NCBI GenBank assembly: GCA_963680875.1
Contig: OY804583.1
Span: forward strand, 32,043,331 to 32,107,330
Direction of reading: 5' to 3'
DNA from: Bathymodiolus brooksi
Lineage: Eukaryota > Mollusca > Bivalvia > Mytilida > Modiolidae
DNA: 64,000 nucleotides
Below, in pieces: positions 1-60,800 of this stretch. Numbering within the stretch: position 1 is the first letter of the stretch; every line of letters begins with the position of its first letter. The notes beneath the pieces are model-generated. The model did no database searches, was not told the origin of the DNA, and saw only the letters and a list, made by a program, of their open reading frames with translations. Made by a program: the position numbers and the translations under genes.

Positions 1-365
1 TTTTGGATTCGGAACAATAAAAAGTAGGAACTGCTTGTCCAAAGGACAATTAATAAATTGAAATAAAAAAATGTTCTTTACTGTCTTGACAAGTAACACT
101 TAGCGTTCAGACACACACAATTTCCATATCACATACCCAATGGTGAAATTAAAGTTACTGTAGAGACTGTAATGTATGGACACGGAAAGGAACTTTTTGT
201 TTCCCCAATTATGTGATTAAATATGTAAAGAATCACAGTGTCATGATATACAGATAAATTGTATTCATATTATGGCAAGAAATATGTTTTTAATTTTGTC
301 ATGCTGAATGATGTTGAATCATACAAAATATAAATAATTTTATATATCTATAAAAAAAAAACACA

Positions 366-612
366 GGAGAAGTTTGAAGATACCAAAGAATAAATCAGAG
401 ATAAACATTATAACTAGGCAGACAATACAAATAATAACCAAAAAATGAGAATTATTGAATGATCCACAAACACTACAAAACTAAACTAAAGATTGGGCAA
501 CACTAACTATTAAAAACTAGGAGTGAACACAGGTGCTCCAAAAGATTAAGCAGTTTGTTTCTCCATTATTGCCGACACCAAATTACTGTCAAAAACCAAT
601 GATAGCAATAAA
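366..612 (+). repeat. Dispersed repeat GTTTGAAGATACC, copy 1
   Basis: GAAGTTTGAAGATACCAAAG, later GAGTGAACACAGGTGCTCCA and AAGATTAAGCAGTTTG. Same family as 8889-9130. Its wording is familiar from bivalve genomes (from memory). Confidence 0.7.
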
Positions 613-926
613 AACCACTCCTCTAACAAATCATTACTTTCTATACATAAAAATTATAACGAGAGAAGACAATGGAATTCTAGCATAGTTTTAGAATATT
701 AATTACTCCAGTAGAAAATATAAATTTAACTTTTTTCCATAAATAGAGGTTCTACATGGGAGACAACTCATACAAAACAGGGTCATATGAAGCCGTAAAT
801 ACGTAAATATCTGGTCAAATGTACCAATTTTTCTATGTCACAGTTGTAACCATTTGTGTAATATATGATCTTTATCTACAAGTTTCTTTATTCAGTCTAA
901 TATCATGTAATTTTGTTTTTTCACAG

Positions 927-50294
<49,368 letters not shown>

Positions 50295-50370
50295 ATACAT
50301 ATTTTTTTTATCATTATCTGTGACATTTTCATTAAAAATTGCAAAAAAAATTACTACGGTACATCATGTG

Positions 50371-50376
50371 AATAAA
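50371..50376 (+). promoter_or_regulatory. PRPF6 polyadenylation signal (AATAAA)
   Basis: Canonical AATAAA 77 bases after the stop codon, the first in the 3' region. Confidence 0.6.
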
Positions 50377-50399
50377 AATTGAAATTGAATGTTTTGAGT

Positions 50400-50582
50400 G
50401 AAGTAATGTGTCCAAATGGGGCGACATGTCTATCCACAGACTGTTCTTTCAGTGAACTAGCACTATAAAAATCCAACTAAGCGTGTTGGTCTAGTACAAA
50501 GTGGACCTCATCATCATCTCATTTTCTCGCCATGATATAACTGAAAAAATACTGAGTTGGCGTTAAACAACAATCACTCACT
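50400..50582 (+). mobile_element. SINE family B, 5'-truncated
   Basis: Starts in the body (GTGTCCAAATGGGGCGACAT), tail GGCGTTAAACAACAATCACT. Lies just past the PRPF6 polyadenylation signal. Confidence 0.83.
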
Positions 50583-50812
50583 GTAAATGAACAAGTTAAA
50601 TGTTGTATAATACAACAACAAGGAATCCTCCAAAAAAACAATATTCTATTTTATTTCAGAAATGAAAGATTGGTAGATACTTTACCAAAAATATGTCCGA
50701 GTTTTCCAGGAAATTTACCAAATTTGGAGTTACAAATTTTCCCAACCATATTTGCAGCCTTCATGTAAAACAATTTTCAAATCAAATCATTTTACTCAAG
50801 TTATTGCATATA

Positions 50813-51731
50813 CAGTCAAACCTGTCGTAACGGTCACCTTTGTATAATGGTCACCTGCTCATAACGGTCACTTTCGTGCTCTCCCTGTGCATTTTACTAT
50901 ATATTTTAATTCGATATAGCGGTCACCTGTTCAATGTGGTCAGCGGTCACCCTTTATTAGTAATTTCCAGTGTAAAACCTTTGTATAACGGTAAGTTCAT
51001 TTTTAAAATAATACCGGAAGTGATTTCGAAAGTTCGGTATTTTTCTCAAATGTACAAAAAATCCTGGTGTTGCAAAATATATTGCTTAATTTAATTAACT
51101 AAATAAACAAACACTATTAAATTTTGTGAGTATTAAATTACATAAAGTAAAGTTTATACCCGGGGGTTATTGGAGATATTTATTCATTACAACGAGAGTA
51201 GAAATTCACTCGCCAAAAATATTTTGTATCTAGTGCATCATGTCAAAATCATCAACATCCGTAAATAGGAAAGCTTTGAAATTAGACGACAAAGTGAAAG
51301 TTATCTGTACGAGTACGTTGTAGAATCCCTGCTGGGTTTTAATACAACGGGTTATAAATCGTTGTGATCGATGGTGGGAAAAGTTGTTGGGCTGTGGGCG
51401 AGGAGAAGGGTGTTGGTCATACCCAGATAATGAACATTCTTTAAAGAAAACGTGAGATTCAATCGACGATTTTGAAAACAATGTTTCCAGTTCAACATCG
51501 TGTTACTGGAAATTGTACTTTTGTTTATTAAATATCTTTCTTTATTTATTTGTATGTTTTATTCAAATCATATCAGATTGAGATAAACATAACATGTAAT
51601 TAAAAATGTTTATTTAAAACTAATGTAGAATATTTCGTCAAATAATCAAACCCCTTGATATAAAGGTCACCTGCATATAGTGGTCATTTTGTCAAACTCC
51701 CCCAGGTGACCACTATAGACAGGTTTGACTG
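50813..51731 (+). mobile_element. Pogo/Tigger-type DNA transposon, internally degenerate
   Basis: Ends are inverted: CAGTCAAACCTGTCGTAACG on the left, ATAGACAGGTTTGACTG on the right, flanked by TA on both sides as expected for Tc1/mariner/pogo target duplications. Inside is the start of a CENP-B-like DNA-binding domain (51240). 919 bp, too short for a full transposase. Sits between the two genes. Confidence 0.85.
51240..51323 (+). pseudogene. Pogo transposase N-terminal fragment
   Basis: Reads MSKSSTSVNRKALKLDDKVK then VI, followed by CTSTL and a stop. The KRKxLsLxxKVxVI pattern is the start of the CENP-B/Tigger helix-turn-helix. The rest is lost by deletion and frameshift. Confidence 0.75.
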
Positions 51732-51906
51732 TAATAAGACTTATAATTCTGATCATCTCTGTCTTTTAAAAAAAAAAAACTTTCCATAAAACCACTTCTA
51801 GCAAGAACAACAAAAACTAAAAATTGCCAACAAAAACTCAAAGTTAGTAGTAAAGGAACAGTCCTAAGCTTTCACAATCTTTCAAAAGATACAGATTTTT
51901 GTATAG

Positions 51907-52102
51907 GGGGTTAGGGTTATGGTGTTTAATGCCACTTTCAACAATATTTCAGTTATATTGTGGCAGTCACTCCACCGACATGTCAAAAGTCACTGACAAA
52001 CTTTATCACACAATGTTGTATCGAGTACACCTCGCCATGAGCGGGATTCAAACTCATAACGTTAGTGGTGATAGGTACGGATTGCATTGGTAATTGTAAA
52101 TA
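51907..52102 (-). mobile_element. SINE family A
   Basis: Minus copy with a central deletion (GTCACTCCACCGACATG) and truncated head. Confidence 0.82.
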
Positions 52103-52108
52103 ATTAAG

Positions 52109-52258
52109 AGTTCTTTAATATATATTCCTTTTTTTGTGTGTCTCTCTCTATTTAGCGCTGCTGTGGATCTTTCCATTAAGCAAATCTGCCATTAGGCCTA
52201 ATGCCATATATGCTTAACGGAAAAATCCACAGCAGCACAAAATATATGTTAAAGAACT
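52109..52258. mobile_element. Palindromic MITE, 150 bp
   Basis: AGTTCTTTAATATATAT left, ATATATGTTAAAGAACT right; inner arms GCTGCTGTGGAT and ATCCACAGCAGC also pair. Confidence 0.8.
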
Positions 52259-52727
52259 ATTAATTATGTTCTTTCAGTTAAAATTTGGAGAGCTTATGAC
52301 TTAATGTGTTTTTGGAATTTTCAAGATTATTACATAGAATGATAGATACTTATTGTTTTTTTTCAACTGAATGTGAATCTGTTCTAGATATAGGTATATT
52401 AAACATTGTAAATATACATCGTTTTTGCCACAATATGTCTAAATTTAATGGGAGAATGTGTCCATACGACATGGATGGCAACATTTTCAGGTAAAGTAAA
52501 CAGATGCATAACTCTGGAACCGTTAAAGGAATATTAACCAAATTTTGAACTTGATCTGTGTATTGTGGTAAAAAACATTATTTAAATATCTAAAAATGTG
52601 GCCAAGGGAAACTAAATTTTTGGGTTTCCCTGACACCTTAGTAAGCCCAGTGGTTTCATCAAACAGTTTGTTATGGATTAGTTTGGTAGTCATGATATAG
52701 CTGTATAATTGCTGAAAGTCATGATAA

Positions 52728-52795
52728 ACACAAATCTACTGATAAATACAAATCTACTGATAAACACAAATCCACTGATAAACACAAATCCGAAG
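52728..52795 (+). repeat. ~18-bp tandem repeat, 4 copies
   Basis: CTACTGATAAACACAAAT with small changes. Confidence 0.85.
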
Positions 52796-52882
52796 GACTT
52801 TTATGTAAGTTTGTGAGTGACTTGGTCCAGGTTATACATCAATAAACTCTAGAAAAAATGTGTTTAATCCTTATAATATTGG

Positions 52883-53092
52883 CCAGATAATGAGGTTCAC
52901 CTTGTACTAGACCATCACGCTGAGTTGGATTTTTATAGTGCTAGCTCACTGAAACAACAGTCAGTGGATAGACATATCATCTCGCACGTAGAAGCAACAA
53001 ATACCTATTTTATGGTCTTTGGTCTGACTCGAACTCACGATCTACATCACTCGAGGCGAGCAGGCCAACCATTTCATCACCAATGCAGTCAA
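52883..53092 (-). mobile_element. SINE family B, both parts shortened
   Basis: Minus copy: CACGCTGAGTTGGATTTTTA to CACTCGAGGCGAGCAGGCC; part of the body is missing. Confidence 0.8.
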
Positions 53093-53491
53093 CCAACACT
53101 GTGAAATCAACAACAATTACAGTTTGTATCATTTTATATTATTTAAAATATACCAAACCATTCTGTTAACTGGTATATACAATTTTTCAACTTTACCAAC
53201 ACTTAACAATATTTACAGAATATAACACAGGATAATAAATTTATTTTGTACGAGTCTTAGAAACGAGCAAAAATGTAAAAATCATTTCTTGATTGTATTA
53301 GTACACGCAATAAAATTTATATCCATACACATTTGCTAAAATAACGAAATATTTCATAAAAAAATAATTTTTTAATATAACATGTTGAATGGCAAACCAA
53401 TGTGTGTATGTGATATCAAAAATACAGGGAATGTATGTGACATTTCAATAAAGGATTTATACAATCGAAAGTTGCCCCCCAAAAAATGAAT

Positions 53492-53660
53492 ACAGTATAC
53501 GTAGACCCCATTTAAGACGACCACTCCTTCGAAAGGCAACATTTCAGATGCACTAAATTGCCCCCCCCCTCCCCCCTTTCCAGAGAGGATGTCCCTCTTG
53601 TAAGTAAGGCCACTTTATCATTGCAGAAGAGTTGCCTTATAAAAGGGAGATTACTCTACA
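53492..53660. mobile_element. MITE-like repeat (GGCC..TTATAAAAG family)
   Basis: Starts near GTATACGTAGACCCC and ends with GTTGCCTTATAAAAGGGAGA; decayed relative of 6505-6680. A C-rich run lies inside. Confidence 0.5.
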
Positions 53661-54490
53661 CCCTAACTTTATACAATAAAATTGTTTTTGACATTTGCTT
53701 CACTGGGTTTGGTACTGCTTTGACAACTATTTTACCTATTTTGTTCCAGTATTGTTATAAATACTGTGATAGTGACAGCCGGAGTCTTTGAGCCATAATG
53801 AAAGCGGGAGGTTTGGCGCTTTAAAATCTGATTCAACCCACCATTTCTTTAGAAATGCCTGTACCAAGTCAGGGTCATTACGGTTTTCAGTTTTCCGGTT
53901 GTTGACTGATTTTGTCTGTTTATATACTTATGAGTTTTGACTTTCCCTTTGTAAGTTTGTTTGGAGTTCGGTAATTTTGTTATTACCCTTATTGATAGGA
54001 TATAACACAATAAAGTACTACCTTTGGAAGGAATCTATTTTGCCTTTCAACCAATCAAGCTAATGTGCATATATATTTGAGAATAGTGCTCAAGGTTTTA
54101 TAATAATTGAAAATTTTACTATGTATGGTCTTAGTGAACAGGAAAATCCCTCCAAAAAATGATACACTATGAATGTTCCATGAAATTTTAACACTTTCCC
54201 TTAATCTCTTCTGGTTATAATATAATACATATCACAATAGACAATTTTTCACATTTCAGATTTGATTCTTAAATTATATATTTTTACAAGAGTTATTTCC
54301 CTTATATTCAAACACCATGTTTCTGGTCGGTGCAAGAGCAATGACCAAAACATACAGTATGCATATAATTTTTTCATAATCTTTAAACATTTTGTTCTTT
54401 GAAAACAAGAATCTGTAAGGGAAATAACTCTTGCAGAAAAAAAAATGGGTAATGTTAGAATCAAAATGGAAACAAGCCTATTAAATAATT
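53660..54490. other. Intergenic stretch downstream of both genes
   Basis: No gene recognised. An inverted pair ACAAGAGTTATTTCCCTTA (54288) and GGGAAATAACTCTTGCAG (54419) could form a 150-base hairpin. Confidence 0.5.
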
Positions 54491-54492
54491 TC

Positions 54493-54579
54493 TACTCCGG
54501 TTTCTTCCACCAATAAAACTGACCGCCACGATATAACTGAAATATTGTTGAAAGTGTCGTTAAATAAACCAAACCAAAC
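54493..54579 (+). mobile_element. SINE family A, 3' part
   Basis: CTCCGGTTTCTTCCACCAAT through AAATAAACCAAACCAAACC; lies just beyond the ALDH8A1 stop. Confidence 0.8.
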
Positions 54580-54662
54580 CTATTAAATAATTTCATACTT
54601 AATATTTCAAAATTGCATACATTTCAAATCTAATTTGCATAATCGATTAGTTGTTTCATAAA

Positions 54663-54809
54663 TCATAGTTTGACACAAATAGTTTTCTGTTCTGTATAAA
54701 AGTCCATAGAATCAGCTGTGCCTTCACGTCCAATCCCAGAATCCTTTGTTCCACCAAACGGCATTTTCAAATCTCTTAGTAGCCAACAATTTGCCCATAC
54801 TGTACCAAC
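54663..54809 (-). CDS. ALDH8A1: ALDH8A1 terminal exon
   Basis: Acceptor tttttag, stop TGA at 54665-54663. Encodes [49 protein letters not shown] saw no AATAAA close downstream on this strand, so the 3' end is undefined. Confidence 0.95.
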   Translation of the reverse strand, partial: VGTVWANCWLLRDLKMPFGGTKDSGIGREGTADSMDFYTEQKTICVKL

Positions 54810-57800
54810 CTAAAAATTAAAAATTAAAGAAAAAAAAAGGATAAGGAAGGAATTTCTAACATGTGAGACAGGACAATCTTGTTGCTACGGTGGAAGATCA
54901 GATGATCTTGTCCCTGTTTACTTGGCAATGTTTATATTACTAGTGGTACATGTGAGAAAAAGTATCAATCATTCTTTATTTTGGCGAGACTATACTATTA
55001 ATAAAACTAAGGTTCTCCTCCCTCAGGCATAGGTGACCTTAGCAGATTTTGGCTGTCCTGTTTAGGCCCATTGGGTTTATTGCTTCTAAAACTTAAAATT
55101 ATTTGGCGTTCCAATCTTTCGATTTTGAGCGTACCTGATGAAGGTTATTCCAGAAACGTGTCGTGTGCACTCAATTTGATATCTGCTTTTTTACCACACC
55201 CTCGGGCTAAAATATTTTTTATTTCTAAAACCCGTCAAGTCTTGGTTTAGAAATATGGTGAAAGATACTATTTATCTTGGCATTCAATTTTATTTGAGTA
55301 TTGATTGATTGATTGTTGTTTAACATTAAGTGAGCTGTATTTCAGAGTTTAAAAACAATAAAACATATATGTAAAATGGTGGCTCTGGGATATGCCACTG
55401 GGTTAAGGTTAAGATTTCTACAGGAAAAAGAGGATTAAATGGAGATGGTTAAAAAAAAATAAAGCAACAAGCCACGACTACAACTCCCATCAAGTTGTTT
55501 CTCTTAAGGAGCTGCTGCAAGTCGTTTTTTTTTATAATTTATTTTTTATTTTTTACTTTCACATTACACATATAAAACATAACAGATATATTAGCTGGAC
55601 AGTGTCAGCCACTACCTGTTGGCATTACAAAAATTGTCATACAGTGTACATTTAAATATGTCATAGTTTGCTTGGGTTATCATCAATATTAATTTAAATA
55701 ATTGACTAATATAAAAATAGATCTTTTTTACAATGGTCAAGCTTTCGAAATAGAAATTAAATACTTCATGTTTTCAGCAATAACTGAATAATATACAATA
55801 CAATACAATAATAGTCATTTTGAATGCACTTTTCGACTGTCCATATGTGTTGTTCATCTATCTAGAATATGTCTAGAACAGTACATATTGAATTACTTCC
55901 CTTATACCAATATAATATCGTAATGCATTCCCATTTCTTCACAATACTTTCTCCAGTTGCAGGGGTTTGATAGAAAGAGGCAGACTGAATTTCAGTGTCA
56001 TATGTGTGTTATAATATATTTATTATACCTGATACACATGTTTTTTGTCCAGAAAATCTACAACAGTAGATGTAATACTTAATCAGAACAATGTATGGAT
56101 CAATGGAGTAATTGAGCACATCTGATCCAAATTGTTCTAAAATAGGAAGTTCTACATTACACTTGTTTTTTAATATTTCTGCCATTTCCAACCATAGACT
56201 TGACAATATTACATTCCCAGAATAAGTGCAAAATTGTTTCTTTTGTTTCATTGCAAAAATTACATAGTTGGTTTTTTTTTAAATTAATTTACATTTAAAC
56301 AGGAGAGAATTAGAACTCAAAATTGCATACTTATCAATAAATGTTTTCTATGGAGATAATTTTAAGGAGTACAATATTTTCTTTATTCATACCATTTTTA
56401 GTCTGTAGAAAAGGGTGTCTTTTTTATGTGTATAGAGCATGGCATTCTCCATACACGAGGCACTCGTTAACCTCCCTCCTGATTCGTCCTACACTACTAG
56501 CAAATTATGCCACTTATTGAGGTGTTATACTTAGCAGTGGAGAATCAAGGTGCTACATATTTATATGCCCAAATATTCCTCTGGTTAGTAGAATATGATA
56601 TTTTATCATCGTTTGTGGTGTTTAACGCCTCTTTCAGCAATATTTCAGTTATATCGTGGCAGTCAGTTATATTGGTGGAGGAAACCGGAGTACCAGGATA
56701 AAGCCACCAACCTGTTGCAAGTCACTGACAAGCTTTATCAGATATGTTGTATTGAGTACACCTCGCCATGAACGGGGTTTGAACTCACAACTTTAGTGGT
56801 GACAAGCACTGATTGCACAAGTAGTTATATATCCAACTACCATACGATCACGACCGCAGCCGCCCCCTGTGGTATTTTATCATAAGAAAGGAAAATTAAT
56901 TAACTTATGTATGTCTACTGAATGTGTGCATCAGTATTCAAGCTATACAGAAAAATCATTTTTAGAAACAGCAATTGAAAACTTGATACTTTTTTTTTAT
57001 TTATAAAACCAAAATAACAACACAATAATTTGCTATAGTGACTATTATAGTCTAATACTGGCCATTTTTGATGGCAGAAAATATGGTTTACTTTTAACAA
57101 AAATACTTTAATCAGAAATAAAGATATAGATGTACATGTATACTGTGAAAATACTTTGATTCGTTGGTACCAATTTTCGTGGTTTGTTCCATGGATTCTT
57201 GAATTTGTGGTTTTAAACACTGGAACTTACAATGAATGGACAAGTTCTATTTCATTGGATTTAAATTTTCGTGGTTTCAGTAACAACGAAATCCACAAAA
57301 ATTAGTACCTTGCAAATAAAAATACTTTCACAATATATAAAAATATAAACGACTGGAGTATTATCTCTAATTACCTGTAGTTCTCTAGACACTCGGTGTA
57401 AAGTTGTGACATTTGTAGTCCACACTGTGGCACATAATCCGTACTGGACATTATTAGCCCTTCGTATGGCCTCTTCTTCTGTGTCAAATGGTAAAACACA
57501 TGTAACTGGACCAAATATTTCTTCTTGAATTAGACGGGAGTCGTCCTTCACATCTGTTATAACCGCTGGTCGCATAAAGTATCCCTGCAAACAAACAAAA
57601 ATAGAACATGTTGATAGTCGTAAACATTGTAATCTCCAACCCAAAAGAAACAAAAAATAGAACATGATGATAGTTGAATACATTGTAATCTCCGACCCAA
57701 AAAGTATTTTTTTCCGGATAATCGAAAAGTATAAAATATGTCCTGACAATAGACAGTCAAACCTTTGAAAATGGCCACCTCCATAAAAAGTATTGTGTGA

Positions 57801-60800
57801 TCTTAATCTTTATTTCCCTTCACAGTGTATTTCTTAATAGTTAAACCTGTATTAAGCAACCACCAGGTCAATGTGATCCTATTTCAATGTTCCCTTTGAA
57901 TCTCAATAACGGTTAGGGGTTAATGGTATTTAGTGCCGCTTTCAACAATATTTCAGTTATATCGTGGCGGTCAGTTTTATTGGTGGAGGAAACTGGAGAA
58001 AACCACAGAGCTGTTGCAAGTCACTGACAAACTTGATCACATAATGTTTTATCGAGTGTATTTCACCTTGACTGGAATTCTAACTCACAACTTTAGTGGT
58101 GATAGGCATTGATCTTAATCAAACCAGTAATAAGTGACCACCTGTCCTATGTGACCCTTTTTCCATGTTCCATTTGAAGGTGACATAAGACAGGTATGAC
58201 TGTATGATAGCTTAAATAGAAAATGTCCTTTCCAGTTATAAGATAACCTACATTTTTGTTTTCATCAGGTAATTTCAACTCCTCTTTACCACAGAGAATC
58301 GTGGCTCCTTCCTTTTCAGCAATTTCTACATAACCATTGACCTTTGCTAGATGTTCTTTACTTATCAAAGCTCCAAGGAAGGATTTATCATCTTTAGGGT
58401 CTCCAACAACAATCTTTCTGCAAAACAAACGAGAAGGATTAGATTTTTATCGGCACTTTCGTTAACGTTTCAGCCACTTTCAACAATATTTCAATTATAT
58501 AATGAGGATAAATGACAAATTGCATAACATAAGATTTATCATGGGTCACTGTTGGGAAATTTGGTTCAGGAGAACAACTGGGGTCTTAAAAAAACATACC
58601 CATTCATAGTACGAAAACTATACTCATTCATATATTCATAGTACGAAAACCATACCCATTCATATATTGTGCAGTTATTAGTGATCCATTCATTTTACTA
58701 AAATTATAAAAAAAAAATAGTTATTTAATTATACATCTTTCAAAATGATCAGGTAAGATAATATAAAAACGAAAAATTTCCCTAGTCATTAGATTGATTG
58801 ATTGGTGTTTAACACCAACTTTTATTTTCTAAAAAAAATGTCATTGTACATCACATGCATAATATATCATATAATATATTCACATAATATTCTAACAACA
58901 TATATACATTTAATATATTATTTGTCGTATGCAAAAATACAATGATTTTATTTAAATAGCCATATCCAAGATGACCAACAATTTCACCAATATCAACAAA
59001 ACGAACCTTAACCTAAAAAATGTGACATGTAACGTTGGAAATCCAGATCCTGGCTTGGGACCAGCCACAAAAATGCTAAAATTTCAAAACATAACAACTA
59101 CAGGTGAATGTGAAAATTTCACAGCATGGGAAGAACGGGAGCATACCTTGTTTCTTCTGTAAATCTCTCCAGGAACTTGGGATAAATATCTCTCTGGACA
59201 TAAATTCTACTGGTACACAAACAGATCTCTCCCTGATTTATAAAGCTTGATCTGTAAAATAAATGATTGGTTGGTTAGTTAATGGTGTTTAATGCCACTT
59301 TCAACAATTTTTCAGTTATATTGTGGCAGTCAATTTTATTGGTAGAGGAAACCACCGACCTGTCGCAAGTTAGATGACAATGTTATCAGTATTCTACAAT
59401 GTTGCATGGCGATTCGGTTCATCTCCAACAATCTTCAAATCTTAAATCATAAAAAAACACAAACCAACCACAAGTTACTGATCAAATCTGTGTAAAATTG
59501 TATAAGCATGTCATATGTTTTGTTATTGTATCTGTCTTTTCTCTAAAAATAAACAAATTACACCAAAAAAACCATAATATTTATCAAAAAAAGTTATTTT
59601 GACACAAACATGGATAGAAACTTTAATTGTGGTGACCACAAGTAACTACCACCTATGCAGAGGGCTGTCCTGGTCATGATTGTATGGTAGTTGGATTTAC
59701 AACTACCTATGCAATCAGTGCCTATCACCACTAAAGTAATACAGCTCATGGCGAGGTGTACTCAATACAGCATTATGTGATAAAAGTTTGTTAGTGATAG
59801 GTGGCAGGTCTGTGATTTTTACTGGATACTCTGATTTCCTCCGCCAATAAAACTGACTGCCCCCCGATATTACTGAAATATTGTTGAAAGTGGTAATAAA
59901 TACCATACCCCCCATGTATGACATCAGTTTTTACTATACCCATAAAACAGGTTTGAAGTAGGAGATTGCTTAATTTCCACAAATATCATGGGAATGTTGA
60001 CATTTATGGTACATAAATATGTAATAACTGGAGATATGAGTATCGAGGCAGACATTATCACTAGTATTACAGCAAGTTCCATATAATGACCTGTTATACT
60101 AATGATATTGTATGTCGATACCTTCAAAACTACTGTTGTTGATTTTATTGGTAACGTTATGTGTTTGACGTCACTCTGACCTAACATTTGCAGTATCAGA
60201 TCTAGAGTCAGTTCACTGTTACTGGCAATCAGATCTAGTCAGTTCACTGATACTGGCAATCAGATCTAGAGTCAGTTCACTGATACTGGCAATCAGATCT
60301 AGAGTCAGTTCACTGATACTGGCAATCAGATCTAGAGTCAGTTCACTGATACTGGCAATCAGATCTAGAGTCAGTTCACTGATACTGGCAATCAGATCTA
60401 GAGTCAGTTCACTGATACTGGCAATCAGATCTAGAGTCAGTTCACTGATACTGGCAATCAGATCTAGTCCGTTCACTGATACTGGCAATCAGATCTAGAG
60501 TCAGTTCGCTGATACTGGCAATCAGATCTAGAGTCAGTTCACTGATACTGGCAATCAGATCTAGAGTCAGTTTGCTGATACTGGCAATCAGATCTAGAGT
60601 CAGTTCACTGATACTGGCAATCAGATCTAGAGTCAGTTCACTGATACTGGCAATCAGATCTAGAGTCAGTTCGCTGATACTGGCAATCAGATCTAGAGTC
60701 AGTTCACTGATACTGGCAATCAGATCTAGTCCTTTCACTGATACTGGCAATCAGATCTAGAGTCAGTTCGCTGATACTGGCAATCAGATCTAGAGTCAGT

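Noticed and set aside
50656..50769. Extra 3' exon of PRPF6 after TTTATTTCAG
   Set aside because: The open frame NERLVDTLPKICPSF is out of phase with exon 23 (phase 0 reading hits TGA), and PRPF6 already ends properly at 50294.
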